From Fimadaptatus sp050946055 (GTDB taxonomy: Bacteria; Bacillota; Clostridia; Christensenellales; Aristaeellaceae): 64,000 nt of DNA. The notes beneath the pieces were generated by a model. The model saw only the letters and a list, made by a program, of their open reading frames with translations, was not told the origin of the DNA and did no database searches. The stretch's first letter is position 1; the number at the start of each line of letters is the position of its first letter. Positions 18,361 to 25,899 of the stretch are shown here, piece after piece. The translations under genes and the position numbers were made by a program. The DNA is taken from contig JBMNUB010000007.1 of assembly GCA_050946055.1 (NCBI GenBank), forward strand, positions 21,347-85,346, given 5' to 3'.

Positions 18361-18550
18361 ATGGAACGCGAGTAACCCATGTGGGAATAAGAGCGCAGGC
18401 GCGTATAGCCGCGCGCGGCATGCCCATGGGATCGCTTTCACTTCATATCGATGACATGTATACAGTCCGGCTACGCGCCCAAGCCGCTTGCATAGGCTGG
18501 AAAAGGCGATAGCCCAATCGATGTTCTGCAGCAAGTTCTAATATACAGAT

Positions 18551-18778
18551 AAGCTCCTGCCGCAAGGCGATAGCCACAGCACTTGTCCCACATCGGCATG
18601 TAAGCTCCTGCCGCAAGGCGATAGACCCGCGCTTATCCCACATCGGCATGTAAGCTCCTGCCGCAAGGCGATAGCCCCGCGCTTATCTCATATCGGCTAT
18701 AAGCTCCTGCCGCAAGGCGATAGACCCGCGCTTGTCTCACATCGGCATGCAAGTTCCTGCCACAAGTCATTATCTCTC
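18551..18778 (+). repeat. 50-bp tandem repeat array, about 4.5 units
   Basis: Units start at 18551, 18602, 18652, 18701 and 18751 (partial), each opening AAGCTCCTGCCGCAAGGCG and ending near CATCGGCATGT. A degenerate half unit is visible just upstream. Lengths are 51, 50, 49 and 50 bp. The array lies between two convergent genes; no gene is seen in 18361-18789. Confidence 0.85.
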
Positions 18779-18789
18779 AGGCACCGCGC

Positions 18790-19368
18790 TCAGTCCAGTT
18801 CGTCCAGCGAAAGCTCGAACGTGCCTGCGAACTCGCGCATGAACTCGTGCAGCTCGGGTAGATCTATGTCGCGCAGCTGTGCCGCTATGGTCTCGCGGGC
18901 GCGCGCAAACTCGGCGTTGCCTGCCTTCAGTTCCTCGACGCACTTTATGTATGCGCTCAGCTTGTCGGCGGCCTTGACTATGCGCCACTCTCGGCTGTCG
19001 CGGTCGGGGGAGAGTAGCGGCAGGTATTCGCATTTCATGTCCTCGGGCAGCATGGACAGGAGCTTTTGCCCGGCCACGTCCTCAAGCGCGCCGTATGCGC
19101 GCTTTATGTCGGGGTTGAAGTACTTGATGGGCGTGGCGAGGTCGCCGGTGATTACCTCGGACGCATCGTGATAGGCCGCCAGCAGCGCTATGCGCCCGGT
19201 GTCCACATGCGCGTCAAAGCGGCGATTGGCAATCACGCCCATGCCGTGCGCCAGCATTACCACCTGCATGGAATGCTCCATGTCGTTCTCAGGCTGCGTG
19301 TTGCGCATCAGACCCCAGCGCCTTATCAGCTTCATGCGGTTTATGTACGCTAAAAAGTTGTTGCTCAT
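18790..19368 (-). CDS. HD-domain 5'-deoxynucleotidase (YfbR-like)
   Basis: The 192-aa protein has the metal-dependent HD phosphohydrolase layout of YfbR, which dephosphorylates deoxyribonucleoside 5'-monophosphates. NTQPENDMEHSMQVVMLAHG provides the first His, AAYHDASEVITGDLATPIKY the HD pair, and VKAADKLSAYIKCVEELKAGN the distal Asp. The ATG at 19368 follows GAGGG with a 6-bp gap. It is monocistronic as far as can be seen, upstream of a tandem array and convergent with the GNAT gene. Confidence 0.9.
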   Translation of the reverse strand: MSNNFLAYINRMKLIRRWGLMRNTQPENDMEHSMQVVMLAHGMGVIANRRFDAHVDTGRIALLAAYHDASEVITGDLATPIKYFNPDIKRAYGALEDVAGQKLLSMLPEDMKCEYLPLLSPDRDSREWRIVKAADKLSAYIKCVEELKAGNAEFARARETIAAQLRDIDLPELHEFMREFAGTFELSLDELD

Positions 19369-19706
19369 AGACATCCCTCTTAAAAATATCCCCGGCGCGT
19401 GGCCGGTGATGAGTGGTTTTATGGTATGTATATTGGAGATGAATCCGTGCAGTGGCATCAGCGCGCGCAAATGCCGCTTAGCTATGCGGCATTATGCAGA
19501 CGGATTATGCGCAAGATGACGGTGATATCGCAGGCTATCCATGAACCGGCGGTGATATCGCAAGCTAATGGATATGCCGTAAGCCATCATAGACAGAAGC
19601 CATGTCACAAGCCATTCTCAACATAGGCCATACGGCAATCGATCTTCGACAGCAACTATGCCGCAAGCCCTCGCACGCCACCGCTACATGCGCCTTATGC
19701 GTCGCG
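19369..19706. other. Gene-free interval with short degenerate repeats
   Basis: No credible gene is present. Short related words recur (GGTGATATCGCAGGCTA / GGTGATATCGCAAGCTA, and variants of GCCGCAAGCC), suggesting a decayed tandem array between yfbR-like and rnfB. No terminator for rnf could be picked out. Confidence 0.5.
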
Positions 19707-20702
19707 TCAGTTCGAGTGCTTGACCGTGGGTATCAGCTCCAGCGCACCGTTGGGGCAGGCAGGCACGCACTTGCCGCAGCCGGTGCAGTTCCAGCTGATT
19801 ACGTTGTGCATCTGACCCGGCTCGCCCTGTATGGCCTCGAACGGACATGCCTGACGGCACTCGTCGCAGCCGTCGCACTTCTTTACGTGCAATAGCGCCA
19901 CGCGCCTCAAGTCCTCGTTGGCGCGTATTGCGCCGGTGGGGCAGGCATCGGCGCAGCTCATGCAGCCCACGCACTTGGAGTGGTCTATCTGAGGCAGGTT
20001 GTCCTTCATCTCTATCGCGCCGAACTTGCAGCTGCGCGCGCACTTGCCGCAGCTTATGCAGCCCGCCGTGCAGGCGTCGCGCACGGCCTTGCCCTTTTCC
20101 ATGGCGGAGCATACGCGCATGACGGGGTAGTTGACCGGCATCATCTGCAATACGCCGCGCGGGCAGACCTGCACGCACTTGCGGCAGCCGCGGCACTTGT
20201 CCGCGTCCACCTCGGCCAGACGCTGCTCGTTTATGTGTATCGCGTCAAAGGGACAGGCCTCCTCGCACGCGCCCAGACCCAGACATGCGTACTTGCAGGC
20301 CTTGTCGCCGTCGCTGACCAGCGCGGCGGCGCGGCAGTCGTGTATGCCCTCGTAGTTGAACTTTATGCGGCAGCGCTCGGTCGAGCCGCGGCATATCACG
20401 GTCGCGACCAGTCGCTCGCTGTCGCCCGCCGATATGCCCATTATGTCCGCAACCTGCTTGGCCACGGGCTCGCCGCCCACGGGGCAGAGATTGGGCGCGG
20501 CCTTGCCCGCAGCTATGGCGTCGGCGTAGTTGTCGCAGCCCGCAAAGCCGCATCCGCCGCAGTTGGCGCCCGGCAGGCATTCGCGCACCGCGTCGCGCTT
20601 GGGATCGGTCGGCACGCTCAGGTACTTGGACGCTATGTATATTATGCCGCCAAATACCAGACCCAGCGCGCCCAGTATGCCCGCCGCTATCAGTATCTGC
20701 AT
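19707..20702 (-). CDS. rnfB: Rnf complex subunit B (multi [4Fe-4S] ferredoxin)
   Basis: RnfB (331 aa) is the membrane-bound ferredoxin that accepts electrons from soluble reduced ferredoxin. After an N-terminal membrane helix the four-cysteine domain reads CLPGANCGGCGFAGC with a later Cys. Six further four-cysteine motifs follow, including CRGCRKCVQVC, CISCGKCARSC, CVGCMSCADAC, CDGCDECRQAC and CTGCGKCVPAC, so about seven clusters are predicted. AGGAGG precedes the ATG and rnfA ends 12 bp upstream. It is the last gene of rnfCDGEAB, the order known from Acetobacterium and clostridia. Confidence 0.96.
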   Translation of the reverse strand: MQILIAAGILGALGLVFGGIIYIASKYLSVPTDPKRDAVRECLPGANCGGCGFAGCDNYADAIAAGKAAPNLCPVGGEPVAKQVADIMGISAGDSERLVATVICRGSTERCRIKFNYEGIHDCRAAALVSDGDKACKYACLGLGACEEACPFDAIHINEQRLAEVDADKCRGCRKCVQVCPRGVLQMMPVNYPVMRVCSAMEKGKAVRDACTAGCISCGKCARSCKFGAIEMKDNLPQIDHSKCVGCMSCADACPTGAIRANEDLRRVALLHVKKCDGCDECRQACPFEAIQGEPGQMHNVISWNCTGCGKCVPACPNGALELIPTVKHSN

Positions 20703-20714
20703 TGCGCTACCTCC

Positions 20715-21290
20715 TTATCGTATCATGCCGTTGAAGCCCAGGAAGGCTATCGCCATAAGGCCGGCGGTTATAAGCGCTCCGGGGAAGCCGGAAAGCCACG
20801 CGGGCATGTCGGCAGTCTCCAGCCGCTCGCGTATGCCGGCAAACAGCACTATGGCAAGCATGAAGCCCAGACCGCCGCCCGCGCCGCTCACCACGGCCTC
20901 TATCAGCGTGTAGTTGGACTGAATGTTCAGCACCGTCACGCCCAGCACGGCGCAGTTGGTGGTTATGAGCGGCAGATATACGCCCAGCGCCTGATACAGC
21001 GGCGGGGATATCTTGCGTATGACCATCTCGATTATCTGCACGAGCACGGCGATTACCAGTATGAACGCTATCGTCTGCATGTAGCCCAGCCCGAACGGAT
21101 CGAGCAGATACTTCTGCACAAGATAGGTCGCCAAAGACGCCACGGCCATTACGAACGTGACCGCCATGCCCATGCCCATGGCCGTGTCCACCTTTTTGCT
21201 CACGCCCAGGAACGGACAGCAGCCCAGAAACTTGGACAGCACGAAGTTGTTTACGAGTATTGAGCTGACCAGCAGTAGAAGTATGTCCAT
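20715..21290 (-). CDS. rnfA: Rnf complex subunit A
   Basis: RnfA is an integral membrane subunit of the ferredoxin:NAD oxidoreductase. The 191-aa protein has six predicted membrane helices and family features NNFVLSKFLGCCPFLGVS near the N-terminus, including the conserved Cys that with its RnfE counterpart can bind an iron-sulfur cluster, and LPLITTNCAVLGVTV in the middle. The ATG at 21290 is preceded by AAGGAGGGA and lies 1 bp from the rnfE stop. It is homologous to, and inverted in topology relative to, RnfE. Confidence 0.95.
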   Translation of the reverse strand: MDILLLLVSSILVNNFVLSKFLGCCPFLGVSKKVDTAMGMGMAVTFVMAVASLATYLVQKYLLDPFGLGYMQTIAFILVIAVLVQIIEMVIRKISPPLYQALGVYLPLITTNCAVLGVTVLNIQSNYTLIEAVVSGAGGGLGFMLAIVLFAGIRERLETADMPAWLSGFPGALITAGLMAIAFLGFNGMIR

Positions 21291-21291
21291 G

Positions 21292-21921
21292 CTATCCCTC
21301 CTTCTTGGCCCTGTGGCGGTCATAGGCAGCAAACAGCGCGTTCATGACCACCATCAATAGCCCCAGCATTATGAAGCCGCCTGGCGCCTGAGTGATTATC
21401 GCCATGGGCTGATAGTTTTCCGGCATAACCTGCATGCCGAAGAGCGTACCCGCGCCCAGCAGCTCGCGTATCGCGGACAGCAGCGTTATCGCTAGCGTAA
21501 AGCCCAGACCCATGCCCAGCCCGTCGCAGGCGCTCTCCAGCGGCGGGTTCTTGCTGGCAAAGGATTCGGCGCGCGCAAAGATTATGCAGTTGACGACTAT
21601 GAGCGGTATGAACACGCCCAGCGATTCGTACAGCGAGGGCAGAAACGCCTGCATAAGCAGCTGCACTATTGTGACGAACGTTGCGATTACCACTATGAAG
21701 GAAGGTATGCGTATCTTGGCGGGTATCACGTTGCGCAAAAGAGATATGACCAGGTTGGAGCATATCAGCACGAAAGTGGCCGCAAGACCCATGCCCAAGC
21801 CGTTCATGACCGAGGTGGTTATCGCCAGAGTGGGACACATGCCCAGCACCAGACGGAAGGTCGGGTTCTCGGTCACTATGCCGTTGAATATTATGCCCTT
21901 GAGCTTCTTCATGTCCATCAT
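21292..21921 (-). CDS. rnfE: Rnf complex subunit E
   Basis: RnfE (209 aa) is the membrane partner of RnfA. Family hallmarks are NPTFRLVLGMCPTLAITTS near the N-terminus, with the conserved Cys, and FIPLIVVNCIIFARAE in the centre. About six membrane helices are predicted. ATG codons at 21921 and 21918 both fit GAGGAGG upstream; 21921 overlaps the rnfG stop. The coupling points to coordinated assembly. Confidence 0.95.
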   Translation of the reverse strand: MMDMKKLKGIIFNGIVTENPTFRLVLGMCPTLAITTSVMNGLGMGLAATFVLICSNLVISLLRNVIPAKIRIPSFIVVIATFVTIVQLLMQAFLPSLYESLGVFIPLIVVNCIIFARAESFASKNPPLESACDGLGMGLGFTLAITLLSAIRELLGAGTLFGMQVMPENYQPMAIITQAPGGFIMLGLLMVVMNALFAAYDRHRAKKEG

Positions 21922-23393
21922 GCAGCTGCCTCCTCGCCGGAAATGTAGGCCTCATAGAAGGCCGCGCAGGCATCCACGCTGAGCTTTACCGCGCCGGAAG
22001 TAAAGGTCGCGCCGCTCAGCGTATCAACGCCCGATACGTCGGATATCGCTGCGCCCACGAAGCTGCCAAGGTAATCGTCCTCCAGCGCCAGAGAGCCTAT
22101 GCCCTGCGTTTCGCCGCTGCCCTTTACGGCTATGCGCGCTATTTTGCCCTCGATAACGTCTATCTCAAGCTCCAGAGGCACGTCCTTGTTGTAGCCGTCG
22201 GTGCTGGATGTGGTGAAGCGATAGCCCACGGCATAGCCGCCCGCATGCGCTTCCTTGACCGAGACTATCGCGGCAAAGTCGGCTTCGCGGCCTTGCATGC
22301 GGTCGGTTATGTCGATAAGCTCCTCGGCGGTGTCTATCGCAGACTGCGCTTCGGGCTGCTCTGCCTGACCTTCGCCGCCCTGCTCGTCCTGCCCCATGCC
22401 CTTTAGATACTGGTTGTAGAACGCAACCGCCTGAGCGACGGATGCCTCTATGGTGTCGGAAGTGCCGGTAGCGCCGGTCAGGCTGTCCACCTGCTCGGAT
22501 ACGGGCTTGTCCACCGATATGCCCGCGTACTGGCCGTAGTATTCGGGCAGCTCTGCGCGCCTGCCGTATTCGGGGCTTTCGTTGGTGGGCGCTATCTCAA
22601 GGCCGGTCACGCAGCCGTCCACCGTGGATATGCCCAGCGTCATGTTTATCGGCCCGCCGTAGCCCTTGGCCGAGAGGTCAAACGAGTAGCCTATCAGCTC
22701 CGAGCCGTCATATGCGGCCTTTATGCCGCGTATGTCGCCGTAGTCGCCAAGGAAGCTGAGCAGGTCGATGCTCTCAAAGCCCTTTGCGCCGGGCAGGGTC
22801 TTTACGCGGTATTCGTCGGCGGCATCCATGGGCATGGAGGCATTGGGCGCTATGCCCAGCACCTGCTCGCTTACCTGAGCGGCCTGACCTACGGCGTTTA
22901 TGACCGTGCTGGAGGAAACGGTAGCGCCGGTTATGGTGTCTATCTCGCTCGTTATGCCGCTTTGCGATGCGGCCTTGCCCGTGAACTGACCAAGGAAGTC
23001 GGCCTCGGTTATCTTGGAGCCCACGCCCTGAGTCTCGTTCTGGCTGTCTATGGTAACGCCGGTTATCGCGCCATCGGCGGATATGCCTACGGTCATGCCT
23101 ATTACGTCCTTATAGCCTGCGGGGGCGAGGTTCATGGTGTAGCCTATGTCCTTGCCGCCCTTGCTGGCGCGGTACACGGCGCTCAGTGCGGGCGTTGAGG
23201 ATATGTCTATGGTGTCGGTAATCGGCTCGAACTCGTCCGCGTCGGGCATGACGGCATAGCGGGAGGCGTTCTCCTGCTGTGCCTGCTGCTCGGCTATGGG
23301 GCCCGATGTCACGGCGTTGGTGAGCGCCAGCAGCAGTCCGGCGGCCAGAGTGAAAATCAGCAGCTTTATCGAAAGCTGTAAGAACTCACGCAT
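21918..23393 (-). CDS. rnfG: Rnf complex subunit G with three FMN-binding domains
   Basis: RnfG normally has about 200 residues, one N-terminal helix and one covalently bound FMN. This one has 491 residues. After the helix (LLIFTLAAGLLLALT) come three FMN-binding repeats: about 70-165, 225-325 and 385-475. Each ends in a flavinylation motif: ITGATVS (T158), LTGATGTS (T309) and LSGATFTS (T463). The repeats also share GYxxDV/INMTLGIS and ETQGVGS / ETQGIGS blocks, although the second is more diverged (NESPEYGR). A Gly/Gln/Glu-rich linker (335-350) precedes the third. The ATG overlaps the rnfD stop and follows GGGAGGG. It is most likely an electron-wire version of RnfG; a sequencing artefact is unlikely because the repeats differ substantially. 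Confidence 0.93.
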   Translation of the reverse strand: MREFLQLSIKLLIFTLAAGLLLALTNAVTSGPIAEQQAQQENASRYAVMPDADEFEPITDTIDISSTPALSAVYRASKGGKDIGYTMNLAPAGYKDVIGMTVGISADGAITGVTIDSQNETQGVGSKITEADFLGQFTGKAASQSGITSEIDTITGATVSSSTVINAVGQAAQVSEQVLGIAPNASMPMDAADEYRVKTLPGAKGFESIDLLSFLGDYGDIRGIKAAYDGSELIGYSFDLSAKGYGGPINMTLGISTVDGCVTGLEIAPTNESPEYGRRAELPEYYGQYAGISVDKPVSEQVDSLTGATGTSDTIEASVAQAVAFYNQYLKGMGQDEQGGEGQAEQPEAQSAIDTAEELIDITDRMQGREADFAAIVSVKEAHAGGYAVGYRFTTSSTDGYNKDVPLELEIDVIEGKIARIAVKGSGETQGIGSLALEDDYLGSFVGAAISDVSGVDTLSGATFTSGAVKLSVDACAAFYEAYISGEEAAA

Positions 23394-24345
23394 TTTTCTT
23401 TACCCTCCCGTATACTCGCGGCGCGGTGTAGCGGTCTATCAGCGGCACGAGCAGGTTCATGAACAGTATCGCGTAGGAGCAGCCTTCGGGATAGGTGGGG
23501 TTGAAGGCGCGGATTATGAACAGCATAAAGCCGCAGCCCGCGCCGAATATCAGCTGTCCCAGCGGCGTGACCGGCGAGGAGGAATAGTCCGTCGCCATGA
23601 AGAACGCGCCCAGTATCATGCCGCCCGAGAGCAGCTGGTAAAGCGCCGAGCCGGTCTCCATGGAGTATATCGAGCCGCTGTTTATGAGGAAGCATATGAA
23701 CGCCGTACCCAGCATGGCTACGGGTATGCGCCAGGATATTACCTTGCGTATGAGCAGATACGCGGCACCGATGAGCAGCGCCAGCTTGCTCACTTCACCC
23801 AGACACCCCGGTATGTCGCCTATGAACAGCTGCCACAGCGAATAGGTGCTTGTGTCGGCGCTTGCAAGAGCTGTAGCGCCGGTGTAAGCGTCGGCGGCGT
23901 ATGTGACGGGCGCGGTGAAGGCGGAACCGGTCATAAGGCTCATCCAGCTGGCCAGCATTACCGCGCGCGCCGCCAGCGCCGGGTTCATGAAGTTTTTGCC
24001 TATGCCGCCAAAGAACTGCTTGACTATGATTATGGCAAACGCCGAACCTATCATGGGCAGCCATAGGGGGGCGCTAGCAGGCACGTTGTATGCGACTAGC
24101 AGTCCTGTGACTATCGCCGAGCAGTCGCTTATAGTGACCGTGCGGTGCATGAGGCGCTGAGTTATCGCCTCTGCCAGCACCGCAGTTATCGTAGATGCCG
24201 CTATCAGCGCCAGCGCATACCAGCCAAAGAACCATACTGCCGCGACTGCCGCGGGCATGAGCGCTATGCACACGTCCAGCATCACGCGGCGCGTGGTGTC
24301 GTTTGCGCGTATGTGCGGCGATGAGGTAACTATGATATTGTCCAT
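23386..24345 (-). CDS. rnfD: Rnf complex subunit D
   Basis: RnfD (319 aa) is the NqrB-like membrane subunit with covalently bound FMN. It starts MDNIIVTSSPHIRANDT, with the family SSPH segment, and has multiple membrane helices plus KQFFGGIGKNFMNPALAARA. The flavin attachment motif is DAYTGATALA, T158. The ATG at 24345 follows GAGGAGCGTGGAGAC. It lies 18 bp after rnfC and overlaps rnfG by 8 bp. Confidence 0.95.
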   Translation of the reverse strand: MDNIIVTSSPHIRANDTTRRVMLDVCIALMPAAVAAVWFFGWYALALIAASTITAVLAEAITQRLMHRTVTISDCSAIVTGLLVAYNVPASAPLWLPMIGSAFAIIIVKQFFGGIGKNFMNPALAARAVMLASWMSLMTGSAFTAPVTYAADAYTGATALASADTSTYSLWQLFIGDIPGCLGEVSKLALLIGAAYLLIRKVISWRIPVAMLGTAFICFLINSGSIYSMETGSALYQLLSGGMILGAFFMATDYSSSPVTPLGQLIFGAGCGFMLFIIRAFNPTYPEGCSYAILFMNLLVPLIDRYTAPRVYGRVKKNA

Positions 24346-24362
24346 GTCTCCACGCTCCTCCT

Positions 24363-25703
24363 TTATTGCCGGGCCTTGCGGCGCTTCAGTATCTCGCGCT
24401 TGCCCATGCGTATGGACAGCGCCAGCTCGCGCTTGGCGGGGCATACGTAAGAACACGAGCCGCACTCTATGCAGTCCAGCGCGTTCATGGCCTCCGCATC
24501 GTCAAAGCGGTCGTGCATCACCAACTCGTTGAGGCGCAGCGGCATAAGGTGTATGGGACAGGCCGCAACGCACCTGCCGCAGCGTATGCAGTTGCTCTCG
24601 GGCAGCTTGCTTGCGTGCGCCCTGCCTATCAGCAGTATGCCGCCGGTGGCCTTGACTACGGGCGTTTGCAGGCTGCTCAGCGCCTGACCCATCATCGGGC
24701 CGCCTGCAATCAGCTTTACGGTGTCGTCGGGCATGCCGCCGCACTGCTCGATGAGTTCGCCTATGGGCGTGCCTACGCGGGCGATGAGGTTGGCGGGCTG
24801 CGGCACGTCGCCGGTTATGGTGACGATGCGCTCGGTTATGGGCCTGCCGGTATTAAACGCTTCGCTCAGCGCCGCCGCCGTGGACACGTTCATGACTATG
24901 CAGCCCGCGTCCATGGGCAGCTTGCCCGAGGGAACCTGTCTGCCGGTCACGGCCTGAATTAGCTGCTTTTCGCCGCCCTGCGGGTACTTGACCTTTAGCT
25001 CCGTCACTTCGTAGGGCGAGCCTTCAAGCGCCTTGCGCATGGCCAAAATGGCGTCGGGCTTGTTCTGCTCTATGGCGACGGTGCCGTGGCGCGCGCCGGA
25101 TATCTTCATGGCAAGCGCCAGACCTTTTGCGACATCCTCAGCATGCTCCAGCATCATGCGGTGGTCGCTGGTCAAAAAAGGCTCGCACTCCGCGCCGTTG
25201 ATTATCACATGGTCTATGGGCTTGTCCTCGGGCGGGGTGAGCTTTATCGAAGTGGGGAAGGCCGCGCCGCCCAGACCCACTATGCCCTTTTCGCGCACGA
25301 AGGCGGCCATGTCCTTGGGGGACATGGAGTCCATGCCCTCGGGCGCATGCACGTCGGGATGCCATTCATCCTGAAAGTCGTTTTCAATCACCACTACCTG
25401 AGCACTGGCTCCGCCCGCCATCGGGCGCATCTCCAGCGCCTTGACCTTGCCGGACACGCTGGCATGCACCGGCGCGCCCATAAAGCCGCGCGGCTCGCCT
25501 ATCTTCTGCCCCATGAGCACGCGCTCGCCGGGCTTCACAAGGGGCATGCACGGCGCGCCGATGTGCTGGGCCATGGATATGGCGACCAGCGCGGGCGCGT
25601 TAGCCTGGCGCGCGGGCTGCGCGCTTGTGGCCGCTTTGCCCCGGCCGAACTCGTGCGGATGTATCCCGCCCGGAAATGTACTTGCCAAACTTCCCACAGT
25701 CAC
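24363..25703 (-). CDS. rnfC: Rnf complex subunit C (NADH-binding)
   Basis: RnfC carries the NAD(H) and FMN site and two [4Fe-4S] clusters and is the cytoplasmic catalytic end of the complex. It opens TFPGGIHPHEFG. GLGGAAFPTSIKL and INGAECEPFLTSDHRMM form the nucleotide/flavin region as in NuoF. Near the C-terminus SNCIRCGRCVAACP and CIECGSCSYVCP bind the clusters. I chose GTG at 25703 because AAAGG ends 6 bp before it; ATG 25709 is immediately next to that site and ATG 25739 lacks one. It is the first gene of the operon. Confidence 0.93.
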   Translation of the reverse strand: MTVGSLASTFPGGIHPHEFGRGKAATSAQPARQANAPALVAISMAQHIGAPCMPLVKPGERVLMGQKIGEPRGFMGAPVHASVSGKVKALEMRPMAGGASAQVVVIENDFQDEWHPDVHAPEGMDSMSPKDMAAFVREKGIVGLGGAAFPTSIKLTPPEDKPIDHVIINGAECEPFLTSDHRMMLEHAEDVAKGLALAMKISGARHGTVAIEQNKPDAILAMRKALEGSPYEVTELKVKYPQGGEKQLIQAVTGRQVPSGKLPMDAGCIVMNVSTAAALSEAFNTGRPITERIVTITGDVPQPANLIARVGTPIGELIEQCGGMPDDTVKLIAGGPMMGQALSSLQTPVVKATGGILLIGRAHASKLPESNCIRCGRCVAACPIHLMPLRLNELVMHDRFDDAEAMNALDCIECGSCSYVCPAKRELALSIRMGKREILKRRKARQ

Positions 25704-25749
25704 ATCCATCCTTTCGAAAGAGGATCTGTTTTTTCTCAATGCAAACTAT

Positions 25750-25775
25750 GCGGCGCAGCTTACATGCTGCGCCGC
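25750..25775 (-). promoter_or_regulatory. Strong hairpin in the rnf leader
   Basis: GCGGCGCAGC and GCTGCGCCGC form a perfect 10-bp stem with a 6-nt loop between the putative promoter and rnfC. There is no T run on the minus strand, so a plain terminator is unlikely; a regulatory or stabilising RNA structure or a protein operator are alternatives. Confidence 0.6.
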
Positions 25776-25797
25776 GCAGATATGCGCCTCAGGTTTT

Positions 25798-25803
25798 AGT
25801 ATA
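25798..25803 (-). promoter_or_regulatory. Putative -10 box of the rnf promoter
   Basis: TATACT on the minus strand lies about 95 bp before rnfC. The -35 region 17 bp upstream is weak (GTGTCT). Confidence 0.4.
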
Positions 25804-25899
25804 GCATATAGATGCGAAAAAGACACGCGAAATTTTGAAAAAGTACTGTCATGGATAGCAATGGCATATTTTTATGCCCTAAATGAATTGAACGCGCTG

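Noticed and set aside
18551..18778. Possible CRISPR array
   Set aside because: Adjacent units are contiguous with no unique spacers and no cas genes are near; it is an ordinary tandem repeat.
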